Assembly (NCBI GenBank): GCA_037976565.1 | Contig: CP137680.1 | Span: 23,664,671 to 23,728,670 of the forward strand | Direction of reading: 5' to 3' | From: Mesocentrotus franciscanus | Lineage: Eukaryota > Echinodermata > Echinoidea > Camarodonta > Strongylocentrotidae | Length of the DNA: 64,000 nucleotides | In this document: in pieces, positions 10,572-21,345 of the stretch | How the letters are laid out: every line of letters starts with the position of its first letter | How positions within the stretch are numbered: position 1 is the first letter of the stretch | The notes under the pieces: model-generated | The model's database searches: none | What the model saw: the letters and a program-made list of their open reading frames with translations, nothing else | Told to the model about the DNA's origin: nothing | Made by a program: the position numbers and the translations under genes

Positions 10572-11310
10572 TGTACGTCAGAAATTTAAATGTCCAGACA
10601 TTTCCTGCATGTATTAAGTCTTTGCAATCGTGTTATAGCTGAATATGAATGAATCACAAGTTCATTTCACCGTATTTCAATGTCTTTGGAAGATGACATA
10701 AATCGTGGGATGAATTGCTTTGAATTAAAATATGAATATTCATATTTCCAGGGTATTTAAATGAGTAAAGTATAAAAGGAAATTTGGCAAAAATATGTAA
10801 AATGATGATTAATTAGCAGCTTTCTAAACCAGAGGGGGAACGATTATCTATGTCCTATATAAAGAACATAAAAAACTATACTTTTTTCAACTTTATGGTT
10901 TTTCCTTTAGTGTTGTCTGCTAAAAGTCTTCTGTATTAAAATAAATTTGTTGGAAAAATATAATAATATGTGTTGAAATGTTGAAAACTTTTGGTATGGG
11001 GGGGGGGGGCAACAAATCCATATGCAATGACGAATATCCGGCTCATGATGTAAGCTACCCATATAATTATCCACATTTCCGATTGTTTTGATGGTTGTGG
11101 TGATGATGATTATTATTTTGTCATGGATGCGCTGTTTTTCGTCATCTTTAAAATAAGATAATTATTGGTAGAGTTTCATGCTCTAGCTAGCCTGGATATA
11201 TTATATAAGGCGCGATCGAGCGATTTTTAAACGTATGTCAAATCTTGAATGGATGTTTCACACTCTAAAATAACAGTCATCAACAGAACCATTCCTGTTA
11301 TTTCAGATCT
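10572..11310. other. Intergenic, nothing recognised
   Basis: AT-rich, with one G-run near 11000; I see no gene or clear element. Confidence 0.4.
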
Positions 11311-11312
11311 AC

Positions 11313-11985
11313 TTCACCGAGACTGAGTTTACAGCCCACGACACCGAGACCGACGGTCCAAGAGACCGACAGCCAACGAGACCGACATTGTTGATTCATT
11401 AGGCCTTCTTATCACTTTTCAGAGGGTAGACCAAAGACCCACGAGCAAACATTTTGTTCTATCAAGTTCCTTTCTGCAGGGGCGGATCCAGACGGCGGCA
11501 AGGAAAGGGGCCGAAAAAGGAGCCCATTTCGTGCGAAAATTTGAAAACCGTGCCGGCCGATTTTCCGCTCAGTGGGGGCGGGGGGATAGTGAGCAAATTT
11601 TTTTTAATTTTTTTTTTTTACCTCCGAAAATTGAAAATTTGAAAATCGTGCCAGACGATTTTCCGCTCAGTGGGGGGGGGGTTTTAGTGAGCACAATTTT
11701 TTTTTTGCCTTCGAAAATTGAAAAAAAAATTCACCACCACCCTCCCCCCTTGAGTGTCAGGGGAGGGGGCCCATCTTCTTTTTCCCAAAAAAGGGTGTTT
11801 TTACATGTTTTTTTCTAGGGAGGTCCGGGTCCCCGGCCCCCTCCCCTGGATCCGCCACTGCCTTTCTGGGGGTGGCCTCGTGGGCTCTCGGTCTCATAAA
11901 ACTTTTTTAACTTTCATCTTTTCTATATTTTGTATGTACTATATTTTGCTTGTCGGTCTCGAGGACTCGGTCTACTAGAATAACC
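11313..11985. repeat. GAGACCGAC-rich foldback split by a hAT-like element
   Basis: The left part (11313-11395) repeats CGAGACCGAC or AGAGACCGAC several times; the right part (11885-11985) carries the complements CTCGGTCTC, GTCGGTCTCGAG and CTCGGTCT. The two sides form an inverted-repeat pair, with the hAT-like insertion 11477-11860 between them. The boundaries are approximate. Confidence 0.5.
11469..11868. mobile_element. hAT-like non-autonomous element, copy 2, with 8-bp target duplication
   Basis: The element is 11477-11860, with ends CAGGGGCGGATCCAG and CTGGATCCGCCACTG. The 8-mer CCTTTCTG is present at both sides (11469-11476 and 11861-11868). It has the same orientation and interior composition as the copy at 7653-8040, and it contains a local duplication of TTGAAAA(C/T)CGTGCC-TTTTCCGCTCAGTGGGG. 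Confidence 0.9.
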
Positions 11986-11999
11986 CCTCCATTGTGATA

Positions 12000-12749
12000 A
12001 CATTGCTTAAATCAGCACAAAAAAAAACTTATATCCAAAGTAATTCATTGTGATTTAGGGGGCTTAACTAAGGGCTTTATTATTGTTTACTGATAAGATC
12101 CGTTGGACAGTGTATTGACCTGATTTGAACGTGTCCCCTATAGATTGTACGGCTTGCAGAGCAACTCTAGTTTATTCGTATATTTCTATAGAGGAAAGGT
12201 ATTATGATTGAAAACTATTTGTGTTTTCCCTGACCTTGAATAATTGTAAAGAGTAAGATATTTCGCAAAGTAAGAAAAATGTGAGCCACTCCCCCATAAC
12301 TTTATCTGGTAAATCATGGTTACAAACACGCACTCTCCCATACACATCCACACACAGAGCCTCGTATTCCCTGTCTACTTCGGTAATTATGTTCTTTTTA
12401 ATCATTACCTGCATACTATTGTTAATTTCGCATTCCCCCTCTCTCTCTCTCTCATTTTCTCTCTCCCTCTCCCCCAATATCCGTAATTGAATACTATTTC
12501 GTATAAAGAATGTGACTTCGGAGGACATCAATGCATTCAAATCATAAGACCAAGTGATTTCGAAGTTAAAATTCAACTATTTACCAAAAATCATTATAGA
12601 AAAGGTAAACACTACAAGTGGAAATCTTGATTGAGTGTAACATTGTGATTTTATTGAATTAATCCAGCTCAAAATGGGCTGGACATAATATAAGAACAAA
12701 TATTTCCAAAATCGTTATACTTCAGGTTTTTAAAATAATATGCAAATTA
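12000..12749. other. Intergenic with a CT-rich tract
   Basis: The tract of CTCTCTCTCT and CTCTCCCTCTCCC words at about 12437-12473 is simple sequence. The open frame crossing it on the minus strand (Arg/Glu repeats) is an artefact. Confidence 0.5.
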
Positions 12750-12892
12750 CACGGCAACAGGGGCATCTAATCATCCTCGGGATGGGAGGGGAGGGGAGGG
12801 CTAATATATAATAGTGCAATAATGCACGACATAATTTGTAATTGATAGGGCAAATGCCCCCCCCCCCTGAAATCGACACCCCTGCACGGCAA
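12750..12892. mobile_element. Short hAT-like element, 127 bp, with perfect 8-bp target duplication
   Basis: The element is 12758-12884. It starts CAGGGGCATC and ends GACACCCCTG, and is flanked by CACGGCAA on both sides (12750-12757 and 12885-12892). Ends and duplication length fit hAT. The interior differs from the other two families in the window. Confidence 0.82.
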
Positions 12893-15123
12893 GTCAGAAT
12901 TCATGTCGGCATGAAAACAAGACATTATACCTGTATTTTTAAACAAAAACAAAAATGGTATAATTTCTCTGCCGTCCTTTTCATTCCAGAAAACAAATCT
13001 GTAATAAAAACCTTCATCAAAATTGTTTTAAACATGTTACATTGTGTGATCATATCATGTATTCAATCTAGCATTCAACATATACTCTATAATTAACACG
13101 TCTTATTCAAATCTTATCGAAAGGCAAGAAGGAAAGTGATAGAAATGCGAAATAAAATGCCCAAATTCAAAATATGGCTAATAATGACTTCAAAATAGTT
13201 TCGAGTTTTTGTGATAGATTTACTTTAAATATAGTCTTTTCTTAAAAAGTAATTAGAAACACAATTTCAGAAAAAATAACATTACTAAACATTTACAATG
13301 ACAAAACAGAATACGAAACACGAGTGAATTCTGAGAAATCAATGACACAAGTGTATTTTTCTCTTCAGAATTACATAAACATGAAAATAACGATTAAGGG
13401 AAGTATATGTAATTTCTTGGCATCTATATACATTGCATAACAATGTAATACAAAATAAAGATAATGGGATGAATTTATGAAAAATAACACGCGGTCAATG
13501 TCCGATGACTGCCCGAAAGAATCATTTTTTTGTGGAATGTAAAGAAACAAGTCTTTGGACACTGACGGATAAAAGTACAGCATTGGCCAACCTCGGCCCA
13601 ATTTGTGGTAGGGTCCATGCTCGGCCATTCACTCCCACTTAACAATACGCTTCCACCGTAAAAAAAAAAAAAAGGCAAAAGGCATAAGACCACAATGGTT
13701 TCCCTGTTTGGGGTACCTTTTATACCTCTGCATTTCTGGAGGTTGGTCACCTAGTGTTCTCCTGGGGGTAGTTACAGGTTTATTTTCATGATAAGTTTAT
13801 ATGTACATTTATTTTTTTGTCATTAGCTCCCTGAAGCCATTATGTTCCTTAAATCCAGATAATCAAAAGTTTATTGTGTCGGGTCAAGTTAGTCAGTCTA
13901 AAGAAACAGTGAAATAAATATTTATATCTTCCATCAACCAAATACGATCTGTGAAGGAAAAAAAATCCTCCACTGAATATAGCAGAATATAGGTATCCTG
14001 ATAAGTGACAAGAAGATAGACTGCTATCTCAGCATTCTTCCAGTATTTGCGGTAAAAGTAACTGTAAAGGTAAATTCAGTAGGCCCACCCGAGAACTAGC
14101 CCTCCCCAAACTACCTTTTTCGTTACTTACTTTTTGTTTTCACTATCATTTTTTTTAAATCATCCAAATGGGTATAAAAACCGGTTGAAATGACACTGAT
14201 TTCCGAATTTAGTCTTATGCTAAGATCACTTATACCAAATTAAAATACGCATGATGTTTATATTCAGAATATTCCAACCAACAATGAATAATGTAGTAGA
14301 ATGCAAATTATAATTCACACTGGAAGTGTATATATTTGAATTTCTTTTGAAGACGGGTTAGTTCGAATTATAAAATAGACCTTTGAAGAGAAAAAATACA
14401 TTTGTATATAAATCGCTCTTGGTTGTACGAAACTACGAACACCACTTATCAAAATATCTACCTAAAACCTCAATAGGCCCGTACGCATGACTGGAGAGGA
14501 GATTCATAACCACTGCATGCTTTGATACGCTCCAAACGCACTGTTTCCATTGCAGCAAATATTGTCCATAATAATTATTGCAAATGCAAGTATTCATATG
14601 CAGCAAATTGGGAAAAAAACGAGCTTGTATATATTTCTTGTTTGAAACTTTGAACCCACATTTCCGGAATTTAAAGGTCAAATATATTTGAATCCGAACA
14701 GCCTAGATTGATATGGAATTTGAATTATATGAAAAATCGGATGGACAGTGTTAGTTGCTGACTATCAATTATAGTTTTGGTCATAAGGACACAATTCCGT
14801 CAGGGGTTGTCGTTTCCTTCCTGAATATCAAATTTTCTGTTTCAAACATTGTCTACGCCACTGTATATGCGGCCCAAATATTTGTAGTTTCAGGATTCGT
14901 GGGGAGGCTACATCCCTAGCCTTTTATATCGATGATTAAAATAACATTTATATATTAATTCTTGCACTTATGATATAAGAGTATAATGGCACGATTAATG
15001 ACAGGGTTGCTCCAACTTAAATTTGGGCACGAACAAACGGAAAATAATTAACAGCTGGCTTGGATATAAATTATGAATAACTACATAGATATGCATACTG
15101 AGAATCAAAATCAACTTTTGAAA
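12893..15123. other. Intergenic, no gene recognised
   Basis: About 2.2 kb of AT-rich sequence. The open frames are short, with no domain signature, no codon-like bias and no splice partners that I could see. Confidence 0.4.
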
Positions 15124-15379
15124 TACACTGTTGCCCAAAAAGTTGGAAACAATTATTGCCTCTTTTCATAAAATGGCTGCGACAATAACTATTGTTTATC
15201 CTTTATATCGTCTCAGAACTTTATTGATCAATGTAAAGAGTCATTGGCATGATAGAGATTCATCAACAAAGTTCTGAGAAGATTTAAACTTTATCTATCA
15301 AGAATAAGCCATACTGTCACAATCATTTCATGTAAAGAGGTAAGGAAATGAATAATCCAACTTTATGGGCAACATTGTA
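15124..15379. mobile_element. TA-flanked inverted-repeat MITE (Tc1/mariner-like)
   Basis: The element is 15126-15377, about 252 bp, with TA on both sides. The left end CACTGTTGCCCAAAAAGTTG and the right end, which in reverse reads CAATGTTGCCCATAAAGTTG, differ at two positions. An inner pair, CTCAGAACTTTATTGATC and ATCAACAAAGTTCTGAGA, adds a central hairpin. There is no transposase. Confidence 0.78.
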
Positions 15380-15683
15380 TCTTAAACAGTGACTTAAAAA
15401 AAAAAAATCATGAGAACTATCAGGCAAATCTCGGCAAACCTACTCAGCAAATGTCAATATTCAGAGGTCTCTGCAATCTTCAAGGGGCTATGTTCAAGAT
15501 TACAAATAAATGACATGTGCCAAACGAGTTAAGTAGAAAATGTATAGGGGATGAGTAATGAGCATAGAAAGATCTTGAACAGTGACTTTGAAGAAAAAAA
15601 ATCATGAGAAATATCAGGCAAATCTCGGCAAAACTGCTCAGCAAGTGTCAATATTTAGAAGTCTCTGCAATCTTCAAGGGGCA
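15379..15683 (+). repeat. Direct duplication of ~115 bp, spacing 190 bp
   Basis: Segments 15379-15492 and 15569-15683 align with few changes; both hold AAAAATCATGAGAA, ATCAGGCAAATCTCGGCAAA and GTCTCTGCAATCTTCAAGGG. The cause may be local duplication or two copies of an undescribed repeat. Confidence 0.85.
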
Positions 15684-16370
15684 AGCATAACGATAACACA
15701 AGTGAACGTTTTGTATTCTAGTATTCATTTTTATATTCCCAAGAATGTTTTACCTGGTGTCCTTCAGATATTACAAGTATTTTTCTCAGATATGATAAAA
15801 ACTAAAGAAAACTATTTATTCTGTAAGGAGCATAATACATCAACAGAAAAATATACAAACACAAACGGATAATAAAAATATAAACACGACCAGATTGCAG
15901 ATTGGACTGATATTCACATCAATAAATAATCGATTGAATTCTTTGGGGATTGATGCTCATACTCATTATTGAAATAATGAAGAATAACTACAACCTAGAC
16001 TTTATACTCAAACAGAGTTGGAATACTGATACCGGCATGAATTAATTTACACATACTAGTCGGTCGGGTCGGGTCGGCCTGCATGGTGATCCGATTCAAT
16101 GTGTTCCAGCAGTATTTCCTCAAAGATATAGATTTAATGTTAGGGTTGGGATTGGGATTGAGGTTAGTGTTAGGGTTAGGGATATTTTAGATAGTGTTGG
16201 GTCCAGAGTATTCGACTCGCGTTCAAAGCTGACCGCGGACCAAATTGTCGCTAAAGCATTTGTCGTACAATCCCTGCAAGGCCTGCAGAACGATTTCGTT
16301 TGCACCTACAGGACGGAAAGACAACCATGATTAAGTCTGCAATAACTTTGTTCTGAGAGCATGTTCATAA
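15684..16370 (-). other. 3' flank of the RING-NHL gene, with candidate poly(A) signal and telomere-like words
   Basis: On the minus strand AATAAA occurs at 15815-15820, about 550 nt past the stop. Positions 16137-16182 carry a degenerate run of TTAGGG, TTGGGA and TTAGTG words, an interstitial telomere-like repeat, and 16060-16077 carries GGTCGGGTCGGGTCGG. The 3' UTR end is not certain. Confidence 0.35.
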
Positions 16371-17561
16371 TCATAAATACGAAAAAAGCTTTATAGCATG
16401 GTTATCCGTGTCAACCACTGCTACATGTTCGTCATTCAAAATGGTCATGCCCTGTGGATTTCGCAGTCCATCGAAACTGTCGTCAACTCGATTTCGAAAT
16501 CGACCGCGATAGTCAAAGAGCTGGACGCTATTAACCGATGTATCGGCAACCAAGATGTTTCCCGAATTATCAATAGCTATACCGGATGGACACTGTAGCT
16601 GGCCTCCATGTTTGCCAATCGAGTTAAACTTGTTTCGGTAGCCGCCGTCACTGTCGAATATATAAATCAGATGTGATTGACTGTCGGAAACGAGCAGGAT
16701 GTCAGCTCGTGTTACCGCGATGTGAGTGGGGCTACGGAAGACACATTCATCTGCTTCGTTGTTGGTGTCGATCTTTTTCTGCGATGATGAAAGACCACCG
16801 AAGCTACGAATCTCTTGTCCAGAGCGATTGTAAGTCCGCACCACCCGGGCATACATGTCAACGACGTGCAGCGATCCATCTTTCGTGATCGCAACACCAC
16901 CGGGCATCCCCAATTCGTTGCCGCCAAACCGCATGAGAATTTCCCCGCCCAGCGAACAGACGAGAACCTGCTTGTTACTGACATCGGACACCAGGAGACA
17001 CTCCTTCCCATCCGCGCTCAGTCGCTTTGTCATCGTCAGATGCGTCGGCGTGAATTTTTTGGCCAGCTGGGGAAATGTGAATTTTCGGACAAACACGCCA
17101 TCGTTGTCGAAAACCTGTATTCTATTTTTGCAGTCTGTGATGAAGAACTCGCCCGTTTCTGTGCTAATGGCGATACCAAGCGGTTTATAGAGTTGGCCAT
17201 CCTGGCTCCCTTTCACCCCAAACTCTCGTATGAGTCCGATCGTTGTCGGTCCCCACGACGCCGTCGACTCGACGCGACCGTCTAGGAAGTTCATCAAGGA
17301 CGTCGTCGCGTGGCTATCAGGGAAGCCGAGGATACCATTAGGGGGGACAGTTTGTGAAACCCGACACATGGGGCAGGTGACTGTCTTGGCCTGGGCACCG
17401 TTCTGTTTGGACTTGGACTCGTACCACTTGTGAAGACATCGGGTGCAGAAGACGTGTTGGCAAGGAAGCATCTTGGGACGTGAGAAGCAGGTTAAACAGA
17501 GAGAGCATGTCAGGAACTCCTGGCGGAGGTCTTTGGCAAGTGAGGCAGCGGTTTCCGCCAT
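16371..17561 (-). CDS. RING-NHL E3 ubiquitin ligase, malin (NHLRC1)/TRIM32-like, single coding exon
   Basis: 396 residues. A C3HC4 RING lies at residues 19-66, with zinc ligands C19, C22, C34, H36, C39, C42, C63 and C66. No B-box or coiled coil follows. From about residue 105 to the end there are around six NHL repeats, recognisable by blocks such as KPLGIAIS, MPGGVAITKDGSLHVVD, CPSGIAIDNSGNILVADTS and NPQGMTI, which form a substrate-binding propeller. Length, single exon and RING-NHL layout match malin, whose human form has 395 residues; TRIM32 and TRIM71 are longer and have B-boxes. The start context ACCATGG is strong. The role as a ubiquitin ligase is known for the family; the substrate is unknown here. 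It stands alone, with no coding intron. Orthology to NHLRC1 rather than another RING-NHL paralogue is not proven. Confidence 0.93.
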   Translation of the reverse strand: MAETAASLAKDLRQEFLTCSLCLTCFSRPKMLPCQHVFCTRCLHKWYESKSKQNGAQAKTVTCPMCRVSQTVPPNGILGFPDSHATTSLMNFLDGRVESTASWGPTTIGLIREFGVKGSQDGQLYKPLGIAISTETGEFFITDCKNRIQVFDNDGVFVRKFTFPQLAKKFTPTHLTMTKRLSADGKECLLVSDVSNKQVLVCSLGGEILMRFGGNELGMPGGVAITKDGSLHVVDMYARVVRTYNRSGQEIRSFGGLSSSQKKIDTNNEADECVFRSPTHIAVTRADILLVSDSQSHLIYIFDSDGGYRNKFNSIGKHGGQLQCPSGIAIDNSGNILVADTSVNSVQLFDYRGRFRNRVDDSFDGLRNPQGMTILNDEHVAVVDTDNHAIKLFSYL

Positions 17562-17600
17562 GGTGATCTGTTCAATGTCAAGGAAATTAAGAAAGAGAAA
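17562..17600 (-). promoter_or_regulatory. Likely 3' splice site in the 5' UTR of the RING-NHL gene
   Basis: Read on the minus strand, a pyrimidine-rich tract TTTTTTCTCTTTCTTAATTT is followed by CCTTGACATTGAACAG, ending at 17568, seven bases before the ATG. This is a good acceptor, so the gene probably has a non-coding first exon further to the right. Confidence 0.55.
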
Positions 17601-18338
17601 AAATGCTATTGATCAAGTCAAATTAATAAAAAAGATCCATCTAGAGACGAAATATCACTAACAAAACTGTTTATTTTTATAAGAATTTATGTTTTGTTTA
17701 AATCAGCGTATGAGGCTTGAGCCGGAGCATGGGCTGCAACCTCGGGAACTCAGTTATGAAGATTTTAGATTTTCCAGATTGGCATACCATTTATTTTCAA
17801 ATTTTCATAAATAGTTGTGTTGATTTGCTAAAATGTTCGTCTTAGAATAAACCATGCACTGCATGCCGATTATAAGTTAGTCTATAAATCCCATCGGTGT
17901 GTTACATTTATGTTACCTTCAGAAGCTATATTTATTTCCAAAGTGCTCGGTTCCTTGCAAAAATACCATCAAGATGGCGTTTCCATCATTTCGGCATAAG
18001 CTTTTATACAGTTCAGTGTGAAGCACTCTAAAAAAAATGTTGTTTGGAATCCCAAAGGAAATGAAACTAATGAATATGGACTGGTTATGTTCTCTACAAA
18101 TGTAAACGTTGCAGGCCACATCCAGAGAGGAACATTTCTCCTCTTCCCTTCTATGTATTATTGTGCCCTTCTATTCATTCATTTTCCGTGTCGCTCTGAC
18201 GCCAGTTATAATCTGTTGTTTGACTTTATTATAACAACACGCACTTTCGTAGTTATGAGTTGTGTTCAGCAGCACGCTGCTATTGTCATCATCATGTTTC
18301 CTGTATTTTTTTTGTATGGTAGATATCCTCTATACTTC
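17601..18338. other. Intergenic or 5' UTR intron of the RING-NHL gene, nothing coding recognised
   Basis: AT-rich; no exon with a recognisable product was found on either strand. Confidence 0.35.
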
Positions 18339-18600
18339 AGGATTCACACGCAAAACTGTTCAGACGGTTGACACAATAGTGACAATACATAATTGTATTA
18401 ATCACGGTACGTTTGGTTGATATAATCAAAGTCACGGTTTGGTTAAGACGTCATCTAAGCCTTTATTTTGAGGATTCACACGCAAAAACTGTTCAGACGG
18501 TTGTCGCAATACATAATTGAATTATTCACAGTACCTTGGGTCAATATAAATACAGTGTCATGGTTTGTTTACTGAGATGTCATCTGTATTCCATCATTCG
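18339..18600 (+). repeat. Tandem duplication, 132-bp unit, two copies
   Basis: AGGATTCACACGCAAAA and CTGTTCAGACGGTTG recur at 18339 and 18471, followed in both copies by CAATACATAATTG, then by a (G)GT(A/C)... segment and GTCATCT. The copies are diverged but clearly paralogous. Confidence 0.8.
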
Positions 18601-18929
18601 GGTCTTTGCATATGTATTGTGCTATTGCTATCGTTCCCACTTGTAGTCTATTGTTTAGAATGACGTATTATATATTTTAGAGAACTTGGGGAATATTAAA
18701 AAATATAAGGGCGTTTCTTAATTCAGAAGATTTAACTTCAGAAAATATCAGGAAAAGGAAAATCAGTTCCCCTTTAATTGTTGCTTGTATGACAGAATCC
18801 TCTTTTTGGAGCATGTTATTGGCAGTAACACTTCCTTATCCCAGATCTATTACCTCCATTAACCTCCAGCATGCCGCTTCCTCGTTTATTATGTATCATG
18901 ATACGAATGATATTTAACGGTTTGTTACA

Positions 18930-18982
<53 letters not shown>

Positions 18983-18992
18983 CATATATATA
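18930..18992 (+). repeat. (CA)n-(TA)n compound microsatellite
   Basis: About 15 CA units run directly into about 12 TA units. The Tyr/His/Ile open frame over it is an artefact. Confidence 0.92.
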
Positions 18993-19187
18993 TTATAAGC
19001 CTACTTATGCATTAATACATACATACATATTTAAATGCAGCATTTCTTGTTGCGACCGTGGTTGCATAATGTTAACAAAACTATGTATCATATTTTCATC
19101 AAAAACATCCCTTTCTGGTCATTCAAAACTCGGCTACTACAAGGCTTGTGACAAAAATAAAATGAATCCATATCGTCGGTTTTTAGG

Positions 19188-19490
19188 ATGTTTACATTAG
19201 TTACCGATCACGTATTAAGTTTAAGATCTTGCTGCTCGCTTTCAAATGTTTTCATGACATGGATCCATCCTATCTGTCACAGTCACTCATAAAAAATATG
19301 AACCGGCAAGAAATTTGAGGTCACTACAAAAAGATCTGTATGTTGTACATGTGGCCAAAAACAAAGTCTTATGGTGAACGTGGTTTTGAGCATGCTGCCA
19401 CTGAGCTGTAGAGTAGTATCCTTTATAATGCAAGGCAAGCTAAGACAGTTTAAAAAATTCAAAACTGCTCTTAAAAACATATTTGTTTAA
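19188..19490 (+). pseudogene. Decayed LINE reverse-transcriptase C-terminus (CR1/L2-like)
   Basis: The frame-shifted translation contains LH-LPI, then RIKFKILLLAFKCF, MDPSYLSQSL, later YGERGFEHAATEL and finally QAKT-KIQNCS-KHIC. This is the order of motifs at the C-terminus of CR1/L2-class LINE ORF2 (LHWLPI, RIxFKILLLxxK, YGxRxFxxAAPxLWN). Several frameshifts and stops make it dead. It lies head-to-tail against the opposite LINE that begins at 19555. Confidence 0.8.
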
Positions 19491-20388
19491 TTGATTAATT
19501 AATATTTGTACTCATTAGCCAAAGACGATTTCTTGCAGCTTACTCACTTCTTCAATTCAATTCAATTCAATTTATTTCGCAACATCAAAATCAAAGTATA
19601 CAAAGTAACAGTAAATTTTAACTATATTTACAAAGGTTATATGCGAGGCTTTCCATGAAGGTTGTAAAAACCTGTGAAGTTGGATCGCCCATTACAGAAT
19701 GAAAAACAAACAAAAAGAAATACAAAATATTATAAGCACACAACAATAAATTAAGTAAAATAAGCAAAGTACAGACACTTCAACTATCTATAAGACGAGT
19801 GAAAGTGAAATAGAAAGAAGAAAAAAGAAAGGGTGAAAAGAAAACAACAATGAAAGGGGGTTCAGATATAAAATCAACAACTGTAATGATTAATAATTAT
19901 TTAGTAGTAAGATTTTACATTGTTTTCTAAAGGAAGATATGAATTGTGATTTCGTTATTACTTGGGGAATCATATTCCACTGTTTAGGACCTAGATAACT
20001 CATTGATTTAGCTTCATAACTAGACTTAACAGACCATAAATGAAATTTTGTTGGAAAATCGGGTATTATAATTATGAATTTGAATATTATATTGAAAGAG
20101 GTCTGAAAAGGGGGTAGGTAACAACATATTTTTATATTTGTACAAGAACGTTGCGATTTCTTGCTTATTTATATCATATATATTTAATAATGATAGCTAC
20201 TTAAATAAAGGTGTAGATGGTGCTAGATAATGAGAATTGGTAGCTATTTTTAAACATTTTTTAAAAAGTTTAAATAGTAAGTCTAAATCAGTTTGTGTTG
20301 CATTGGTAGCCCATACAATATCACAATATTTCAAATAAGGGAAAATAATGGAATGATATAAAGTTATCAGATTTTCGGGTAAGAAACT

Positions 20389-20661
20389 TTATTTTAGCTT
20401 ATTTATCAAGCCAGTTTTTCTTCTGATCTTATGTAAAACATTTGTGATATGGTCCTTAAATCCCAAGCAATTATCTAATACAACACCCAAGAAGTTAACG
20501 GAATTACTTAATTGAATAAGTTTATTATTAATATAAATGGGAACATTATCGTTATTAATTAAATGACCATTATTGCTAGCTATATCGGAAATGTTAGAAC
20601 CTATATAAGATTTAGTTTTTCGAAAATAAACACATTTAGTTTTGTCAATATTCAGGGACAA
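20389..20661 (-). pseudogene. LINE ORF2 fragment after the RT active site
   Basis: The frame reads LNIDKTKCVYFR, INNKLIQLSNSVNFLGVVLD and FKDHITNVLHKIRRKTG, the usual N-x-x-K-T-x-x-x-F and FLGVxxD blocks downstream of the LINE catalytic site. It belongs to the same element as 20722-21345 but is in another frame. Confidence 0.85.
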
Positions 20662-20721
20662 TTTATTTTCTTTTATCGAGTCAGATATATTCTTAAGCTC
20701 ATTATTTAGTATAAGTATTAT

Positions 20722-21345
20722 TCAAATCTTTAGATGAAAAAAATATACTAGTGTCATCAGCAAATTGATAGAAGTTAATAAATTAGATGATTTACACAGA
20801 TCATTTATGTATAAAAGAAATAGCAAGTGGCCCAGTATTGATCCCTGAGGTACCCCAATAGAGACATTTAACGAAGAAGATAAAACACCGTGGACACAAG
20901 GATGTTGAACTTTGCTTAAAAGGTAGTCCCATAACCAGTCTAATACAATCCCTCGTATTCCATATTGATGTAGTTTAAATAAAAGAATCGAGTGATCCAT
21001 AGAATCGAATGCCTTAGATAAGTCTAAGAAAACCCCTATTATATGTTCGTTAGCTTGAAATGAATCTAATATTTTTTGTTGGACTTTTAAAAGAGCATGT
21101 TCACAGGAATAGCTGGGTCTAAATCCATATTGAGTGTCACTTAAGATATTGTTGATATTTAAAAATGTATATAACTGATTATAGATTAGCCGTTCAAGTA
21201 ATTTATAAAAACATGGTAAGTGGGAAATAGGTCTATAGTTTACAAATTTGCCGGGATCATCTTTCTTAAAAACAGGGATTACTTTAGATTCTTTAAGTTG
21301 TAAGGGTACTTTAGATACAAAGGAATGATTTTCACACCCTTTCAC
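20722..21345 (-). pseudogene. Reverse transcriptase core of the LINE (ORF2 fragment)
   Basis: 207 codons remain open. Fingers and palm motifs are in the expected order: VIPVFKKDDP, NYRPIS, YGFRPSYSCEHALL, GVFLDLSKAFDSMDHSILL, GIRGIVLDWLWDYL, SIGVPQGSILGHLLF and LYINDL. The last 20 codons have slipped out of frame, so the catalytic double Asp is not in the same frame. Confidence 0.9.

Noticed and set aside
12202..12576. 124-codon minus-strand frame with an Arg/Glu repeat
   Set aside because: The repeat is a CT microsatellite read in reverse, with no splice sites or family signature around it.
16815..17285. 156-codon open frame on the + strand opposite the RING-NHL gene
   Set aside because: It is a shadow of the GC-richer coding strand; it has no domain signature, whereas the minus frame encodes a full RING-NHL protein.
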